Of a stretch of 64,000 bases of DNA, positions 42,417 to 50,840 are shown piece after piece (the first letter of the stretch is position 1; every line of letters starts with the position of its first letter). Below the pieces are notes generated by a model, which saw only the letters and a list, made by a program, of their open reading frames with translations, searched no databases and was not told the DNA's origin. The stretch spans positions 62,001 to 126,000 of the forward strand of contig NZ_FONG01000020.1 of the NCBI RefSeq assembly GCF_900112845.1. The letters are read 5' to 3'. Position numbers and translations under genes: made by a program. The DNA comes from Actinacidiphila alni. GTDB lineage: Bacteria; Actinomycetota; Actinomycetes; Streptomycetales; Streptomycetaceae.

Positions 42417-43112
42417 ATGGATTGGCGGCAGTACGGCGAACGCATGGCATCGCTGGCCCGCGACCTGCTGGCCCAGCACTCGGTCGACGACACCCTCGGC
42501 CGCGTCACCGCTTCGGCGACGGAACTGATCGAGGGCTGCGAAGTCGCCGGCATCCTGCTGCTGCGAGGGAAGGACAGCCGGACCCTCGCGCCGACCGACC
42601 CGCTCGCGGTCAGCTGCGACCGGCTTCAGCAGGAGCTGGGGCAGGGCCCCTGTTTCGACGCGGCGCGCACCAGCGTCTCCGGGCAGGTGTACCGGATCGC
42701 CGACCTCACCGACGACCGGCAGCGCGAACGGTGGCCGCTGTTCGCGCCCCGTGCCCATGATCTGGGGGTCGCCAGCATGATGGGCTTTCTGCTGTTCACC
42801 GAGGACGGGGACTTCGGCGCGCTCAACATGTACTCCCGTACCGTCGGTGCCTTCACCGAGGCGAGCCAGACCGCGGCCTGGCTGCTCGCCTCGCACGCGG
42901 CGGTCGCGGTCGCGGGCGCCCACAACCGGGCCCAGTTGGAGCAGGCCGTCCTCACGCGGCATGTGATCGGCGAGGCGATGGGCATCCTCATGGTCAGTGA
43001 CCGGCTCAGCGAATCCGAGGCGTTCGACGCCCTGCGGCGCCGGTCCCAGGAGAGGAACGTCAAGCTGAGGACGGTCGCCGAGCACGTCTGCCGCACCGGG
43101 GCTCTCTCGTGA
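42417..43112 (+). CDS. GAF-ANTAR domain transcription antitermination regulator
   Basis: A 231-residue protein with a GAF domain (residues 20-155: LIEGCEVAGILLLRGKDSRT, LGQGPCFDAARTSV, GALNMYSRTVGAF) and a C-terminal ANTAR domain (LTRHVIGEAMGILMVSDRLS and ERNVKLRTVAEHV). It is the common streptomycete GAF-ANTAR type, sensing a small molecule or redox state and binding RNA hairpins. ATG 42417 has GGGAG 7 nt upstream. It is divergent from the STAS-ANTAR-GAF pair, with 233 bp between, which probably holds promoters in both directions. Confidence 0.88.
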   Translation: MDWRQYGERMASLARDLLAQHSVDDTLGRVTASATELIEGCEVAGILLLRGKDSRTLAPTDPLAVSCDRLQQELGQGPCFDAARTSVSGQVYRIADLTDDRQRERWPLFAPRAHDLGVASMMGFLLFTEDGDFGALNMYSRTVGAFTEASQTAAWLLASHAAVAVAGAHNRAQLEQAVLTRHVIGEAMGILMVSDRLSESEAFDALRRRSQERNVKLRTVAEHVCRTGALS

Positions 43113-43274
43113 GGCCCGCCCGCACGCGTACCGCCCGGGGGCGCGAAGCCGCGGTGCGGACAAGCTTCCACTCGTACGTTTCATGTCTCGCAGCGGGGCA
43201 CCCGGTGCGCGCGACCCCCCATGTCATACGAGGCTGAACACATCAGGTCCGGGGTTCGGCAGTGAGCCCCGGCG

Positions 43275-43312
43275 CAGCCGGTCCGGGCGGGTGATACGGC
43301 TCGGACCGGCTG
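43275..43312. terminator. Inverted repeat between convergent genes
   Basis: Perfect 11-bp arms CAGCCGGTCCG (43275-43285) and CGGACCGGCTG (43302-43312), 16-nt loop, lie between the GAF-ANTAR gene and the alpha/beta hydrolase gene, which face each other. The rest of this 263-bp interval shows no gene. Confidence 0.55.
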
Positions 43313-43375
43313 TCGCAACGCGGAGGCACCCCGGCTACGCGGTTACGGCGCGAAACCGATCGGCCCGGCGGCTGC

Positions 43376-44254
43376 TCAGCGGGCCAGGAGGTCGAGGATC
43401 GCCCCGGTGATCTCGTCGGGCGCCTCCTCGGCCATGAAGTGGCCCGCGGTGGTGAGCCGGTGGTCCAGGTCCGGTGCCCAGGCCCGCCACACCTCGGCGG
43501 CGTCGTAGCCGAGCCGGGCGCCCCAGTCCTGCTGCACGACCATGACGGGCATGGCGAACTGCGAGCCCGCGTCCTGGTCGGCCTGGTCGTGGGCGATGTC
43601 GATCCCGGCGGAGGCGCGGTAGTCGGCGACGATCGACGGTACGGCCGCGGCGCTCGCCCGCAGGTAGGCCGCCCGTACGTCGTCGGGGATCGCGGCCGGG
43701 TCCTTCGCCCAGGCGTCCAGGAAGGACCCGAAGAACGCGTCCGCGCTGTTGCCGATCATGGTTTCCGGCAGGCCGGGCGGCTGGGCCATCAGGAACAGGT
43801 GGTAGCCGACCGCGGCCGACACCCCGCGCAGCACCTGCCACATGTCGAGGGTCGGCACGATGTCGAGGATGCCGAGGTGCGTCACGGTCTCGGGATGGTC
43901 GAGTCCGGCGCGGAAGGCGACCAGCGCGCCGCGATCGTGCCCGACGAGCGCGAAACGGTCGTGCCCGAGCGCCGCCGCCGCGGCCACCACGTCGGCGGCC
44001 ATGCCGCGCTTGGCGTACACCTCCGGCCCGGTCGCCGCCGGCTTGTCGCTCGCTCCGTAGCCGCGCAGGTCGGGGCAGATCACCGTGTGCGTACGGGCCA
44101 GCCGTCCGGCCACGTGCCGCCACATCAGGTGCGTCTCGGGAAAGCCGTGCAGCAGCACGACCGGGCTGCCGCTGCCGCCGACCGCGGCGGCGAGCCGTAC
44201 GCCGTCCGCACCGGGCAGCGTGGTGTTCTCGAAGCCGGGGATGGTGGGGGTCAT
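43376..44254 (-). CDS. Alpha/beta hydrolase (epoxide hydrolase / haloacetate dehalogenase-like)
   Basis: A 292-residue alpha/beta hydrolase: PVVLLHGFPETHLMWRHVAG (oxyanion region), CPDLRGYGASDKPA, nucleophile Asp107 in VGHDRGALVAFRAGLDHPET, and the histidine in LTTAGHFMAEEAPDEITGAI. An Asp nucleophile in GHDRG points to epoxide hydrolases and haloacetate dehalogenases rather than esterases; LDIVPTLDMW is also common there. ATG 44254 has AAAGGAAG upstream. It is divergent from a BTAD regulator, which likely controls it. Substrate not readable. Confidence 0.85.
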   Translation of the reverse strand: MTPTIPGFENTTLPGADGVRLAAAVGGSGSPVVLLHGFPETHLMWRHVAGRLARTHTVICPDLRGYGASDKPAATGPEVYAKRGMAADVVAAAAALGHDRFALVGHDRGALVAFRAGLDHPETVTHLGILDIVPTLDMWQVLRGVSAAVGYHLFLMAQPPGLPETMIGNSADAFFGSFLDAWAKDPAAIPDDVRAAYLRASAAAVPSIVADYRASAGIDIAHDQADQDAGSQFAMPVMVVQQDWGARLGYDAAEVWRAWAPDLDHRLTTAGHFMAEEAPDEITGAILDLLAR

Positions 44255-44399
44255 GGTGCTTCCTTTCGCGTCCCGTACGCCGGTGGGCGCGGGAGTCGTT
44301 GGGTGACGGTCGCCGGCCGTCCGCCGGTCCGCTACCGGCGGCCCGTCCCGCCCGCCGAAGGCGAACACCGACGCCGCCGCACCCCACCGTGCACGGACT

Positions 44400-44417
44400 C
44401 GATCAGCAGCCGATCAG
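44400..44417. promoter_or_regulatory. Direct repeat CGATCAG-N4-CGATCAG, SARP-type binding site candidate
   Basis: Two identical heptamers at 44400-44406 and 44411-44417 have an 11-bp period, the spacing used by SARP/AfsR proteins on one face of DNA. They lie 43-60 nt upstream of the BTAD regulator start and about 146 nt before the divergent hydrolase start. Binding by the adjacent regulator is inferred. Confidence 0.45.
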
Positions 44418-44459
44418 TACGGTCCGGCGCGGTCGGGGGCGGTGGGTGAGGATGAGGGC

Positions 44460-46412
44460 ATGCGGATCGATGTGCTGGGGGCCGTGCGGGCCGTGGACGG
44501 CGGCGGCGGTCCGGTCCGGCTGGGCGGGCCGCGGCAGCGCGAGGTGCTGGCGCGGCTGGTGGTTGCCGAGGGGCGAATGGTCACCACGCAGGACCTGGTC
44601 GCGGACCTGTGGCCGGATCCGCCGGACGGCGCGGTGGGCGCGCTGCGGACGTTCGTCGCCGCTCTGCGCCGCGCCCTTGAACCCGGCCAGCCGCCGCGCA
44701 CGCCCCCGCGGATCCTCGTCACGGAAGGCAGCGGCTACGCGCTGCGGCTGCCGCGCGCGGCCGTGGACGTCCACCGTTTCGAGGACGCGCTCACCGCCGC
44801 GCGGCGCCCGCCGCAGGACGTCGGCGCGCTGGAGGAGGCCCTGCGGTCCTGGCGCGGCACCGCCTACGCCGATCTGCCCGACTCCCCCTGGGTGCGGCGC
44901 GAGCGGGCCCGGCTGGAGGAGCTGCGGCTGGAGGCGGTGGAAGTACGGGCGGGGGCGCTGCTGGACGGCGGCGGTGCGGGAGACGGTGCCGCGCTCGTCG
45001 CGGAACTCGGCGCGCATGTCACCGAGCACCCGTGGCGCGAGCCGGCCTGGGCGCTGCTGGCACGCGCGCTGTACCGGTCGGGGCGGCAGGCCGACGCGCT
45101 GGCCGCGATCCGCAGGGCCCGGACCATGCTGGCCGAGCGGCTGGGACTCGATCCGGGGCCGGAACTGGCCCGCCTGGAGACGGACATCCTTACCCGGTCC
45201 GCGGCCCTGGAACCGTCCGGGGCGCAGCCGCTGCCGTCGGGCGGCGCCGGATTCGGCCCGCGGACGACCATGGACCTCGCCCGCGCCGTCGCCCTCGCCG
45301 GCGGCGACGCGCTGGTCCTGTCGCGGCGCAATCGCCTCGCGGCCGTGCGGGCGGCGGAGCGTACCGGCGACGTGGCGCTGACCGCGCGGGTGATCGGCGC
45401 CTACGACGTGCCCGCGGTCTGGGCGCGGGCCGACGATCCCGTGCAGGCCGCTGCCGTCGTGGCGGCGGCCGAACGGGCGCTCGCGGGCCTCGGACCCGGC
45501 GGCGATCCCGCGTCGCGCGCCCGGCTGCTGGCCACGGTCGCGGTCGAGAGCCGCAGCGGCGACCTGGGGACGCGGGAGCGGGAGCGCGCGGCGCGGGCCG
45601 CGCGGGAGGCCGAGGTACTGGCCCGGGACCTCGGCGATCCCGCGGCGCTGGCCTTCGCGCTCGACGGCGTGTTCCTCCAGTCCTTCGGCCGCCCGGGTCT
45701 CGCGCCGCGCAGGGACGCGATCGGCGCGGAGCTGATCGCGCTGTCCGCCTCGGCCGGGCTGCCGGCCTTCGCCATCCTGGGGCTGCTCATCCGCTTGCAG
45801 TCCGCTTCGGCGGCCGGCGACCGGGAGGCCGCGCAGGCGCACGCGGGCGCGGTGGACCGGCTGGGCGCGGAGCACGAGTCCCGGCTCGTGCCCGTCTTCA
45901 CGCAGTGGTTCCGGGCCCGGCTCATGGCCGAGCGCAGCGCCGAACCCGGCGGGCCCGCTCCGGCGGCCGCGGCGCAGGCGTACCGCGTGGCCGACGGCAC
46001 ACTCGCCACGGCCGGCATGCCGGGTGTACGCCGGGGCCTGCTCCCGCTGGCCCTGCTGGGCCTGCGCCTGCTGCACGACCGGCCCGCGCCGACCGGTCCC
46101 GGCCTCGACTGGGGCCCGTATCTCCCTTGGGCCGCCCCGCTCTTGCTGCTCGCCGAGGACCGTACGGACGATGCCCGCGCCGCCCTTCGCCGTGCGCCCG
46201 AGCCGCCGCCCGACCATCTCCAGGAGGCCATGTGGTCTCTGGTCGCCCACGCCGCCGCCCACCTGGGCGAGCCGGCGATCGCCGCGCGCGCCGCCGAGTC
46301 CTTGCGCCTGTGCGCCGCCGAACACGCGGGCGCGGCCAGCGGCATGCTCACCCTCGGCCCGGTCGCGCGCTATCTCGACGCGGCGGAAAGCTGCGCTAAC
46401 AAAGGGAATTGA
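44460..46412 (+). CDS. BTAD-domain (SARP/AfsR-type) transcriptional regulator
   Basis: A 650-residue regulator. Residues 1-90 are an OmpR-like winged helix (GGPRQREVLARLVVAEGRMV, DLVADLWPDPPDGAVGALRT), residues 95-240 a bacterial transcriptional activation domain (ELGAHVTEHPWREPAWALLA, LARALYRSGRQADALAAIRR, LGLDPGPELARLETDIL). The rest is alpha-helical and TPR-like, without the P-loop of an NB-ARC ATPase. Larger SARPs of this type control single divergent enzymes in many streptomycetes. ATG 44460 is used; GTG 44442 is possible. The divergent alpha/beta hydrolase is the likely target, through the repeat at 44400. Confidence 0.85.
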   Translation: MRIDVLGAVRAVDGGGGPVRLGGPRQREVLARLVVAEGRMVTTQDLVADLWPDPPDGAVGALRTFVAALRRALEPGQPPRTPPRILVTEGSGYALRLPRAAVDVHRFEDALTAARRPPQDVGALEEALRSWRGTAYADLPDSPWVRRERARLEELRLEAVEVRAGALLDGGGAGDGAALVAELGAHVTEHPWREPAWALLARALYRSGRQADALAAIRRARTMLAERLGLDPGPELARLETDILTRSAALEPSGAQPLPSGGAGFGPRTTMDLARAVALAGGDALVLSRRNRLAAVRAAERTGDVALTARVIGAYDVPAVWARADDPVQAAAVVAAAERALAGLGPGGDPASRARLLATVAVESRSGDLGTRERERAARAAREAEVLARDLGDPAALAFALDGVFLQSFGRPGLAPRRDAIGAELIALSASAGLPAFAILGLLIRLQSASAAGDREAAQAHAGAVDRLGAEHESRLVPVFTQWFRARLMAERSAEPGGPAPAAAAQAYRVADGTLATAGMPGVRRGLLPLALLGLRLLHDRPAPTGPGLDWGPYLPWAAPLLLLAEDRTDDARAALRRAPEPPPDHLQEAMWSLVAHAAAHLGEPAIAARAAESLRLCAAEHAGAASGMLTLGPVARYLDAAESCANKGN

Positions 46413-46495
46413 CTGCTCGTCAGAAATTTTGCGGTGGATAACGAACACCACGCGTCGGCGGGCCCCGCCTGTCGCGCGGGAACGGTGAGGTGGAC

Positions 46496-46513
46496 CGGCC
46501 GGTGCGCCGGCCG
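46496..46513 (+). terminator. Hairpin between the BTAD regulator and nhaA
   Basis: Stem CGGCCGG/CCGGCCG with a 4-nt loop, 84 nt after the regulator stop codon and 87 nt before the nhaA start. It may end the regulator transcript; weak without a U-run. The interval 46413-46599 has an AT-rich patch near 46400-46445 but no promoter I can call. Confidence 0.35.
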
Positions 46514-46599
46514 TCAAGGACCCGTTAAGGTGACCGAAGGTGTGCCGGGAAGTCTGGTCGGCGAGGTCTTCTGCCTGCCCTCTTCCCCGGGAGTTCCCT

Positions 46600-47889
46600 G
46601 TGGCCGCCTCGCCGCCTCCGTCCCAACGCCGTTCGGGCCTGCGACTGTTCGCGCGGCTGGACCGGGCCGGGGCCCGGGCGCTCGCGGTCGCTCTACGCGG
46701 TGAGACCGTGGGCGGTCTGCTGCTCCTGGCCGGTGCCGTCGTCGCGCTGGTCTGGGCGAATTCGCCGTGGAAGTCCGGCTACGCCTCGTTCACGGACGTG
46801 ACGTTCGGACCGCGCGGGCTCGATCTCCACCTGAGCGTGCGGCAGTGGGCGTCGGACGGTTTACTGGCGGTGTTCTTCTTCGTCACGGGCCTGGAACTGA
46901 AGCGGGAGTTCGTCGCCGGGGACCTGCGCTCTCCGCGCCGGGCGGCGCTGCCGATCCTCGCGGCCGTCGGCGGGATGATCGGCCCCGTCATCGTCTACCT
47001 CCTGGTCAACACCACGATGAGGGGCGGGACTCCGGACGGCTGGGCGGTTCCGATGGCCACCGACATCGCGTTCGCGGTGGCGGTGCTCGCCGTCGTCAGC
47101 ACCCATCTCCCCTCGGGGCTGCGGTCGTTCCTGCTGACGCTGGCCGTGGTGGACGATCTGCTGTCGGTGCTCGTGATCGCGGTGGTCTTCGCCGGGCACA
47201 TCAGCCTCTGGCCGCTGCTGGGCTCCTTCGCCGCCGTCGCGGTCTTCGGGCTGCTGGCCCGGCGCGGTGTCACGCGCTGGTGGATCCTCGGGCCGCTGGG
47301 CGTGGGCGCGTGGGCGCTGATGCACGCCTCGGGCGTCCACGCCACGATCGCCGGCGTACTGCTGGGTTTCGCCGTGCCCGCCCTGTCGGGACCGGGCGGG
47401 AGGACCAGCCTCGCGGAGCGCTTCGAATACCGCTGGCGCCCGGTCTCCGCGGGCTTCGTGGTCCCGCTGTTCTCCTTGGTCTCGGCGGGCGTCTCGCTGT
47501 CCGGCGGCCTCGGCCCCACCCTGCGCGATCCCGTCGGCCTGGGCGTGGGTCTCGGTCTGGTCGTGGGCAAGCTGATCGGGGTGTTCGGATCGACGTATCT
47601 GCTGGCCCGCTTCACCCGCGCCACCCTGGACGCCGGCCTGTCCTGGTGGGACGTGCTGGGCATATCCCTGCTGGCCGGCGTCGGTTTCACCGTCTCCATG
47701 CTGGTCGGTGAGCTGAGCTTCACCCCCGGCACACCACGCGAGAACCACGTCAAGACGGCGATCCTGCTCGGCTCCCTCACCTCGGCGCTGCTCGCGACCA
47801 CCGTCCTGCGTTGGCGCGACCGCCTCTACCGCCGTCTGGCCGCGACCGCGACCGTAACAAGGGGCGCACAGGTGGAAGCCACCGAATGA
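46600..47889 (+). CDS. nhaA: Na+/H+ antiporter NhaA
   Basis: A 429-residue membrane protein with about twelve helices. Diagnostic NhaA parts are AVFFFVTGLELKREFVAGDL, the ion-site aspartates Asp155 (VPMATDIAFAVAVLAV) and Asp185-Asp186 (TLAVVDDLLSVLVIAVVF), and HASGVHATIAGVLLGFAVP. It exports Na+ in exchange for protons and helps with pH and salt balance. GTG 46600 with GGGAG upstream is used; the frame is open from 46540. It is convergent with the sortase gene, only 9 bp apart. Confidence 0.93.
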   Translation: MAASPPPSQRRSGLRLFARLDRAGARALAVALRGETVGGLLLLAGAVVALVWANSPWKSGYASFTDVTFGPRGLDLHLSVRQWASDGLLAVFFFVTGLELKREFVAGDLRSPRRAALPILAAVGGMIGPVIVYLLVNTTMRGGTPDGWAVPMATDIAFAVAVLAVVSTHLPSGLRSFLLTLAVVDDLLSVLVIAVVFAGHISLWPLLGSFAAVAVFGLLARRGVTRWWILGPLGVGAWALMHASGVHATIAGVLLGFAVPALSGPGGRTSLAERFEYRWRPVSAGFVVPLFSLVSAGVSLSGGLGPTLRDPVGLGVGLGLVVGKLIGVFGSTYLLARFTRATLDAGLSWWDVLGISLLAGVGFTVSMLVGELSFTPGTPRENHVKTAILLGSLTSALLATTVLRWRDRLYRRLAATATVTRGAQVEATE

Positions 47890-47898
47890 CGCCGTCGG

Positions 47899-48660
47899 TT
47901 ACGTGCTGAGGTGCGCGTAGACGACGGTGTTGCCCTCGTACGAGTGAGTGCGGGTGTTCCAGTCGCTGCAGGTGATCAGGCGGAGTTGGGCGTCAGGGGT
48001 GTTGCCGTAGACGTCGAGGGTCGGGAAGTCCGCCTTTTCGTAGGAGCGGACGGCGTCGACGGTGAAGACGGCCACCTTGTGGTCGGCCCGGGTGACGCGG
48101 ATCTGCTCGTGGGGCTTGAGCGCGCCGAGGCGGTAGAAGACCGCGGGACCGGTCTCGTACGAGTCGACGTGGCCGAGGATCACGGACGGTCCGGCCTGGC
48201 CGGGGGTCGGCGAATTGCGGTACCAGCCCGCCTGGAGCGGTTTGGCCGGCACTTCGAGCGTGCCGTCCTTGTGCAGGCCGAGGTCGAGCAGCGCCGAGTG
48301 GACGCCGATCGCGGGGATGTCCAGGGTGACCGGCCGGGAGGCGGGCAGCGCACCCGGGCTCGCGGTCGGCTTGGTGGGCACCGTGGTGGTGGCGGTGGGG
48401 GCCGGCGCGGCGCCGCTCGACGGTGCGGGCATCCCCGGCATGTCGTGGCCCGCGCCGTGGCCCTGTCCATGGCCCGGTTCATGGCCCGGCAGCGTGCCGG
48501 CCGCCGCGGGGCCGGGTTGCGGGGGTGGGGCCGCGCCGCCGCCACTGGTCCCGGCCAGGACGGCGGTGAGGCCCGCCGCGACGCAGACCACCGCGAGCAC
48601 GACGAGCAGGATCGCCGTACGTCGCGTGTGGCCCGCGCGCGGCGCGGAGGCGTCGGTCAC
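47899..48660 (-). CDS. Class F-like sortase with His/Met-rich linker
   Basis: A 253-residue membrane-anchored sortase. A short cytoplasmic head precedes one signal/membrane helix (TAILLVVLAVVCVAAGLTAV); then a Pro/Ala/Thr linker holds GHEPGHGQGHGAGHDMPGMP (about 59-78); the catalytic domain has His164 (VILGHVDSYETG), Cys231 (LRLITCSDW) and Arg237. LITC in place of TLTC is typical of class E/F. It would join a cell-surface protein to peptidoglycan. GTG 48660 overlaps the stop of the CHRD-like gene (GTGA), which may be its substrate. The histidine- and methionine-rich linker may bind metal; this is inference. Confidence 0.85.
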   Translation of the reverse strand: MTDASAPRAGHTRRTAILLVVLAVVCVAAGLTAVLAGTSGGGAAPPPQPGPAAAGTLPGHEPGHGQGHGAGHDMPGMPAPSSGAAPAPTATTTVPTKPTASPGALPASRPVTLDIPAIGVHSALLDLGLHKDGTLEVPAKPLQAGWYRNSPTPGQAGPSVILGHVDSYETGPAVFYRLGALKPHEQIRVTRADHKVAVFTVDAVRSYEKADFPTLDVYGNTPDAQLRLITCSDWNTRTHSYEGNTVVYAHLST

Positions 48661-49469
48661 CGGTTCGCGGCGTTCCGCCGGCGCAGTGCGTATCCGCCGA
48701 TGCCCAGGCCGATCACGGCGGCGGCCGAACCGCCGGCGACCATGCCGGTCTGGACGCCGTTGCCGTACTGCGTGGACCCGTCACCGGTGTCCGCGCCGCC
48801 ACCGGGCATCGACGTCATCTGCGAGACGGCGAAGGGGCCGCACAGCGCCGGGTCGGTGGCCTCGGCGGGCAGCGACTTGTCCAGTTCGCTCGGGCCGAGG
48901 ACGTTGTCGTATTTCCCGTTGCCGTTGTAGTCGATGCCGTGCACGACCAGAACGGCCTTGCCCGACTTCAGATTCGCCGCGACATCGTCGCTGACCTCCA
49001 GCGTGCGGCTGTAGTTCACCGACGAACCGGCCGGGAAACGGTCCACGGCCAGCGCGCTCTTGGGAGTGCTGTCGCCCTTGGTGGTCAGCGAGGTGCCGAT
49101 CATGCCGTAGTCCTTCATGGCGTCGGCGACATTGGTGGAGCTGTGCCCGTTGTGGTCCTTGGCCTCGGACGGCTTGGGGCACACGCCGTTGCCGTCGACA
49201 TGGATGTGCATGGCGTGCGGCGCGGCGCCGCCGGCCAGTCCCTTCGCGGTGACCGTGATCTTCGCGGTGTTGCCTGACAGTTGGATCATCGCGGTGCCGC
49301 TGCCCGTGACGTGGTTGGCGGTGACCGGGTCCAGCGTCGCCTGGTACGTCGTCCACGGGACGTCGGTGTCGGCCGGTGCCGCCGGGGCCGCGGATGCCGC
49401 CACCGGGAACGCCAACGGTACGGCCGCCACGCCTATCGCGGTCGCGACACGTGCGCTGGTGGATCGCAT
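48657..49469 (-). CDS. Secreted, membrane-anchored CHRD-like protein
   Basis: A 270-residue exported protein: Sec signal peptide (MRSTSARVATAIGVAAVPLA, cleavage near AAP), an Ig-like CHRD-type domain with the His-rich stretch HAMHIHVDGNGVC and DHNGHSS, and a C-terminal hydrophobic helix GMVAGGSAAAVIGLGIGGYA followed by LRRRNAANR. This tail resembles sortase substrates but no LPxTG, LAxTG or similar motif is clear; GVQTG sits just before the helix. It is coupled to the downstream sortase gene (GTGA). CHRD domains are of uncertain biochemical function. Confidence 0.78.
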   Translation of the reverse strand: MRSTSARVATAIGVAAVPLAFPVAASAAPAAPADTDVPWTTYQATLDPVTANHVTGSGTAMIQLSGNTAKITVTAKGLAGGAAPHAMHIHVDGNGVCPKPSEAKDHNGHSSTNVADAMKDYGMIGTSLTTKGDSTPKSALAVDRFPAGSSVNYSRTLEVSDDVAANLKSGKAVLVVHGIDYNGNGKYDNVLGPSELDKSLPAEATDPALCGPFAVSQMTSMPGGGADTGDGSTQYGNGVQTGMVAGGSAAAVIGLGIGGYALRRRNAANR

Positions 49470-49885
49470 GATGCTGCCTTTCACTCGCGGATACCGCAGA
49501 GTCGGCGCGAGGTCGGCTCGACGAGCGGAGGCCGGTGCCTCCACCGAGTGATTCGGAGCGGGCGCGGACCCGGATTGGTTCGCGGTCACGGATCGGGTTG
49601 CCATGGCCCGTGATTGCGTGGTGTCGGTCCGCCCGCGCGGACCCGTGCGGCGCCGGTCAGCCGGTGCCGCGTGCGGAATCGGAGGGAGAGAACGTCCCGG
49701 CGCCGCCCTCGGCGCGGGGCGGTGTCACGCTGGATCCGGCCTCATTTGCCGCCGGTACTCGACGCACGAGGTGGATGACGGTCGGCGATTGAGCCCGATC
49801 CGGGCTTTGTTCAGCCGTGCGGGCGCGCCTGTCGTCACCAGCACTCTCATCGTTCAACCACGCGGGGGGGGGCGGGGTCCGCCCG
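49470..49885. other. Intergenic stretch with no convincing gene
   Basis: This 416-bp interval lies upstream of the CHRD gene and downstream of the SCO6745-family gene, both on the minus strand. Small frames exist but lack ribosome sites and protein-like sequence. There is a run of nine G at 49864-49872, prone to slippage. Promoters for the CHRD-sortase unit are presumably here. Confidence 0.5.
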
Positions 49886-50713
49886 TCATTGCGATCCCGC
49901 GGCCACCAGCGTCGCGGTGAGGGGTTCGAGAACGACGATCAACTCGTCCAGCTCGTCGGGCGCGAGGGCGTCGTACGCGGGAGCGGCCAACTCGTCGGTG
50001 AGCGCCTCGATGCGCCCCTTCGTCGCGCGGCCGGCCTCGGTGAACCGGCTGTCGGCGTCGACGAGTCCGCGCTCGCGCAAGCCCCGCATCACCGCGGCCA
50101 GCCGTTCCTTGGGCAGGTGGTGGATGCGCCCGAACGACTCCGGCGGATCGATGCCCATGTCCAGCGCGGACAGTACGTGGGCCTCGGTGCCGCCGACGCG
50201 CTCACCGATCAGGGCCGCGATGTGCCCGTCGGCGCGGTGCTCGCGCAGCATGGTCGCGGAGTGCCACAGCCGGGCGACCGGCTCGCCCGGCACCGGGAGG
50301 GACCGCATCCCGGCGTACATCATGCGGCCTTCCATGGGCGCGCTCACCGCGGCCTTGGTCATCAGGTCGGCGGCGCGCGCCAGCCCGGCGGAGCCGGCCG
50401 CCTCCGCGCCGAGGATCCGCCGCAGTGACGCCGCGCTGCCCCGCTCCCGTGCCGCGATGGACGCCTCGCGCGGGATCGTCCGCCACGCGCTCGGGATGTG
50501 CCGCGCGACCTCCCCGTCGGCGAAGCTGTAGAAGGCGGCGTGCATCACCTCCGCGGGCACCTCGCCCAGCACACCACCGCGCCCGGCGAAGTAGCCGTCC
50601 CAGTACGTGCGGTGGCCGAGTGCGGCCATTTCCTCGTTGCACTCCTCGGCGAGGAAGGTGACCAGGCAGATCGGTTCCAGGAGTTCGAACATGCGGCGCG
50701 CGATGTGAGTCAT
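49886..50713 (-). CDS. SCO6745-family protein
   Basis: A 275-residue mainly helical protein with the family opening ARRMFELLEPICLVTFLAEE and DGYFAGRGGVLGEVPAEVMH, followed by winged-helix-like C-terminal sequence (ERLAAVMRGLRERGLVDADS and FTEAGRATKGRIEALTDELA). SCO6745-type proteins are widespread in actinobacteria; biochemical role not established. ATG 50713 has an AGGATGGG region upstream; ATG 50722 is also possible. It is divergent from the Sua5 gene, with about 127 bp between. Confidence 0.78.
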   Translation of the reverse strand: MTHIARRMFELLEPICLVTFLAEECNEEMAALGHRTYWDGYFAGRGGVLGEVPAEVMHAAFYSFADGEVARHIPSAWRTIPREASIAARERGSAASLRRILGAEAAGSAGLARAADLMTKAAVSAPMEGRMMYAGMRSLPVPGEPVARLWHSATMLREHRADGHIAALIGERVGGTEAHVLSALDMGIDPPESFGRIHHLPKERLAAVMRGLRERGLVDADSRFTEAGRATKGRIEALTDELAAPAYDALAPDELDELIVVLEPLTATLVAAGSQ

Positions 50714-50840
50714 GGCGCCCATCCTGCCGGGCCGCCGCGGTGGTGATGTGACGCGCGGCACTACTGTGCCGGGCGGCCGGCGGCCGACCTCCCAGCCGTC
50801 AGCGGTCGGAGGCAGGTGCGGGCGGTGGGAGGATGGGCGG

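Noticed and set aside
43113..43375. Possible RNA gene in the gap after the GAF-ANTAR gene
   Set aside because: No tRNA-like arms or known RNA pattern was found, only a terminator-like inverted repeat.
46409..46442. TTGACT and GATAAC as a housekeeping promoter for nhaA
   Set aside because: The spacer is 22 nt, too long, and the -35 box overlaps the stop codon of the upstream gene.
49657..49857. 66-codon minus-strand frame in the 49470-49885 gap
   Set aside because: No ribosome site or protein-like pattern, and it has no conserved feature.
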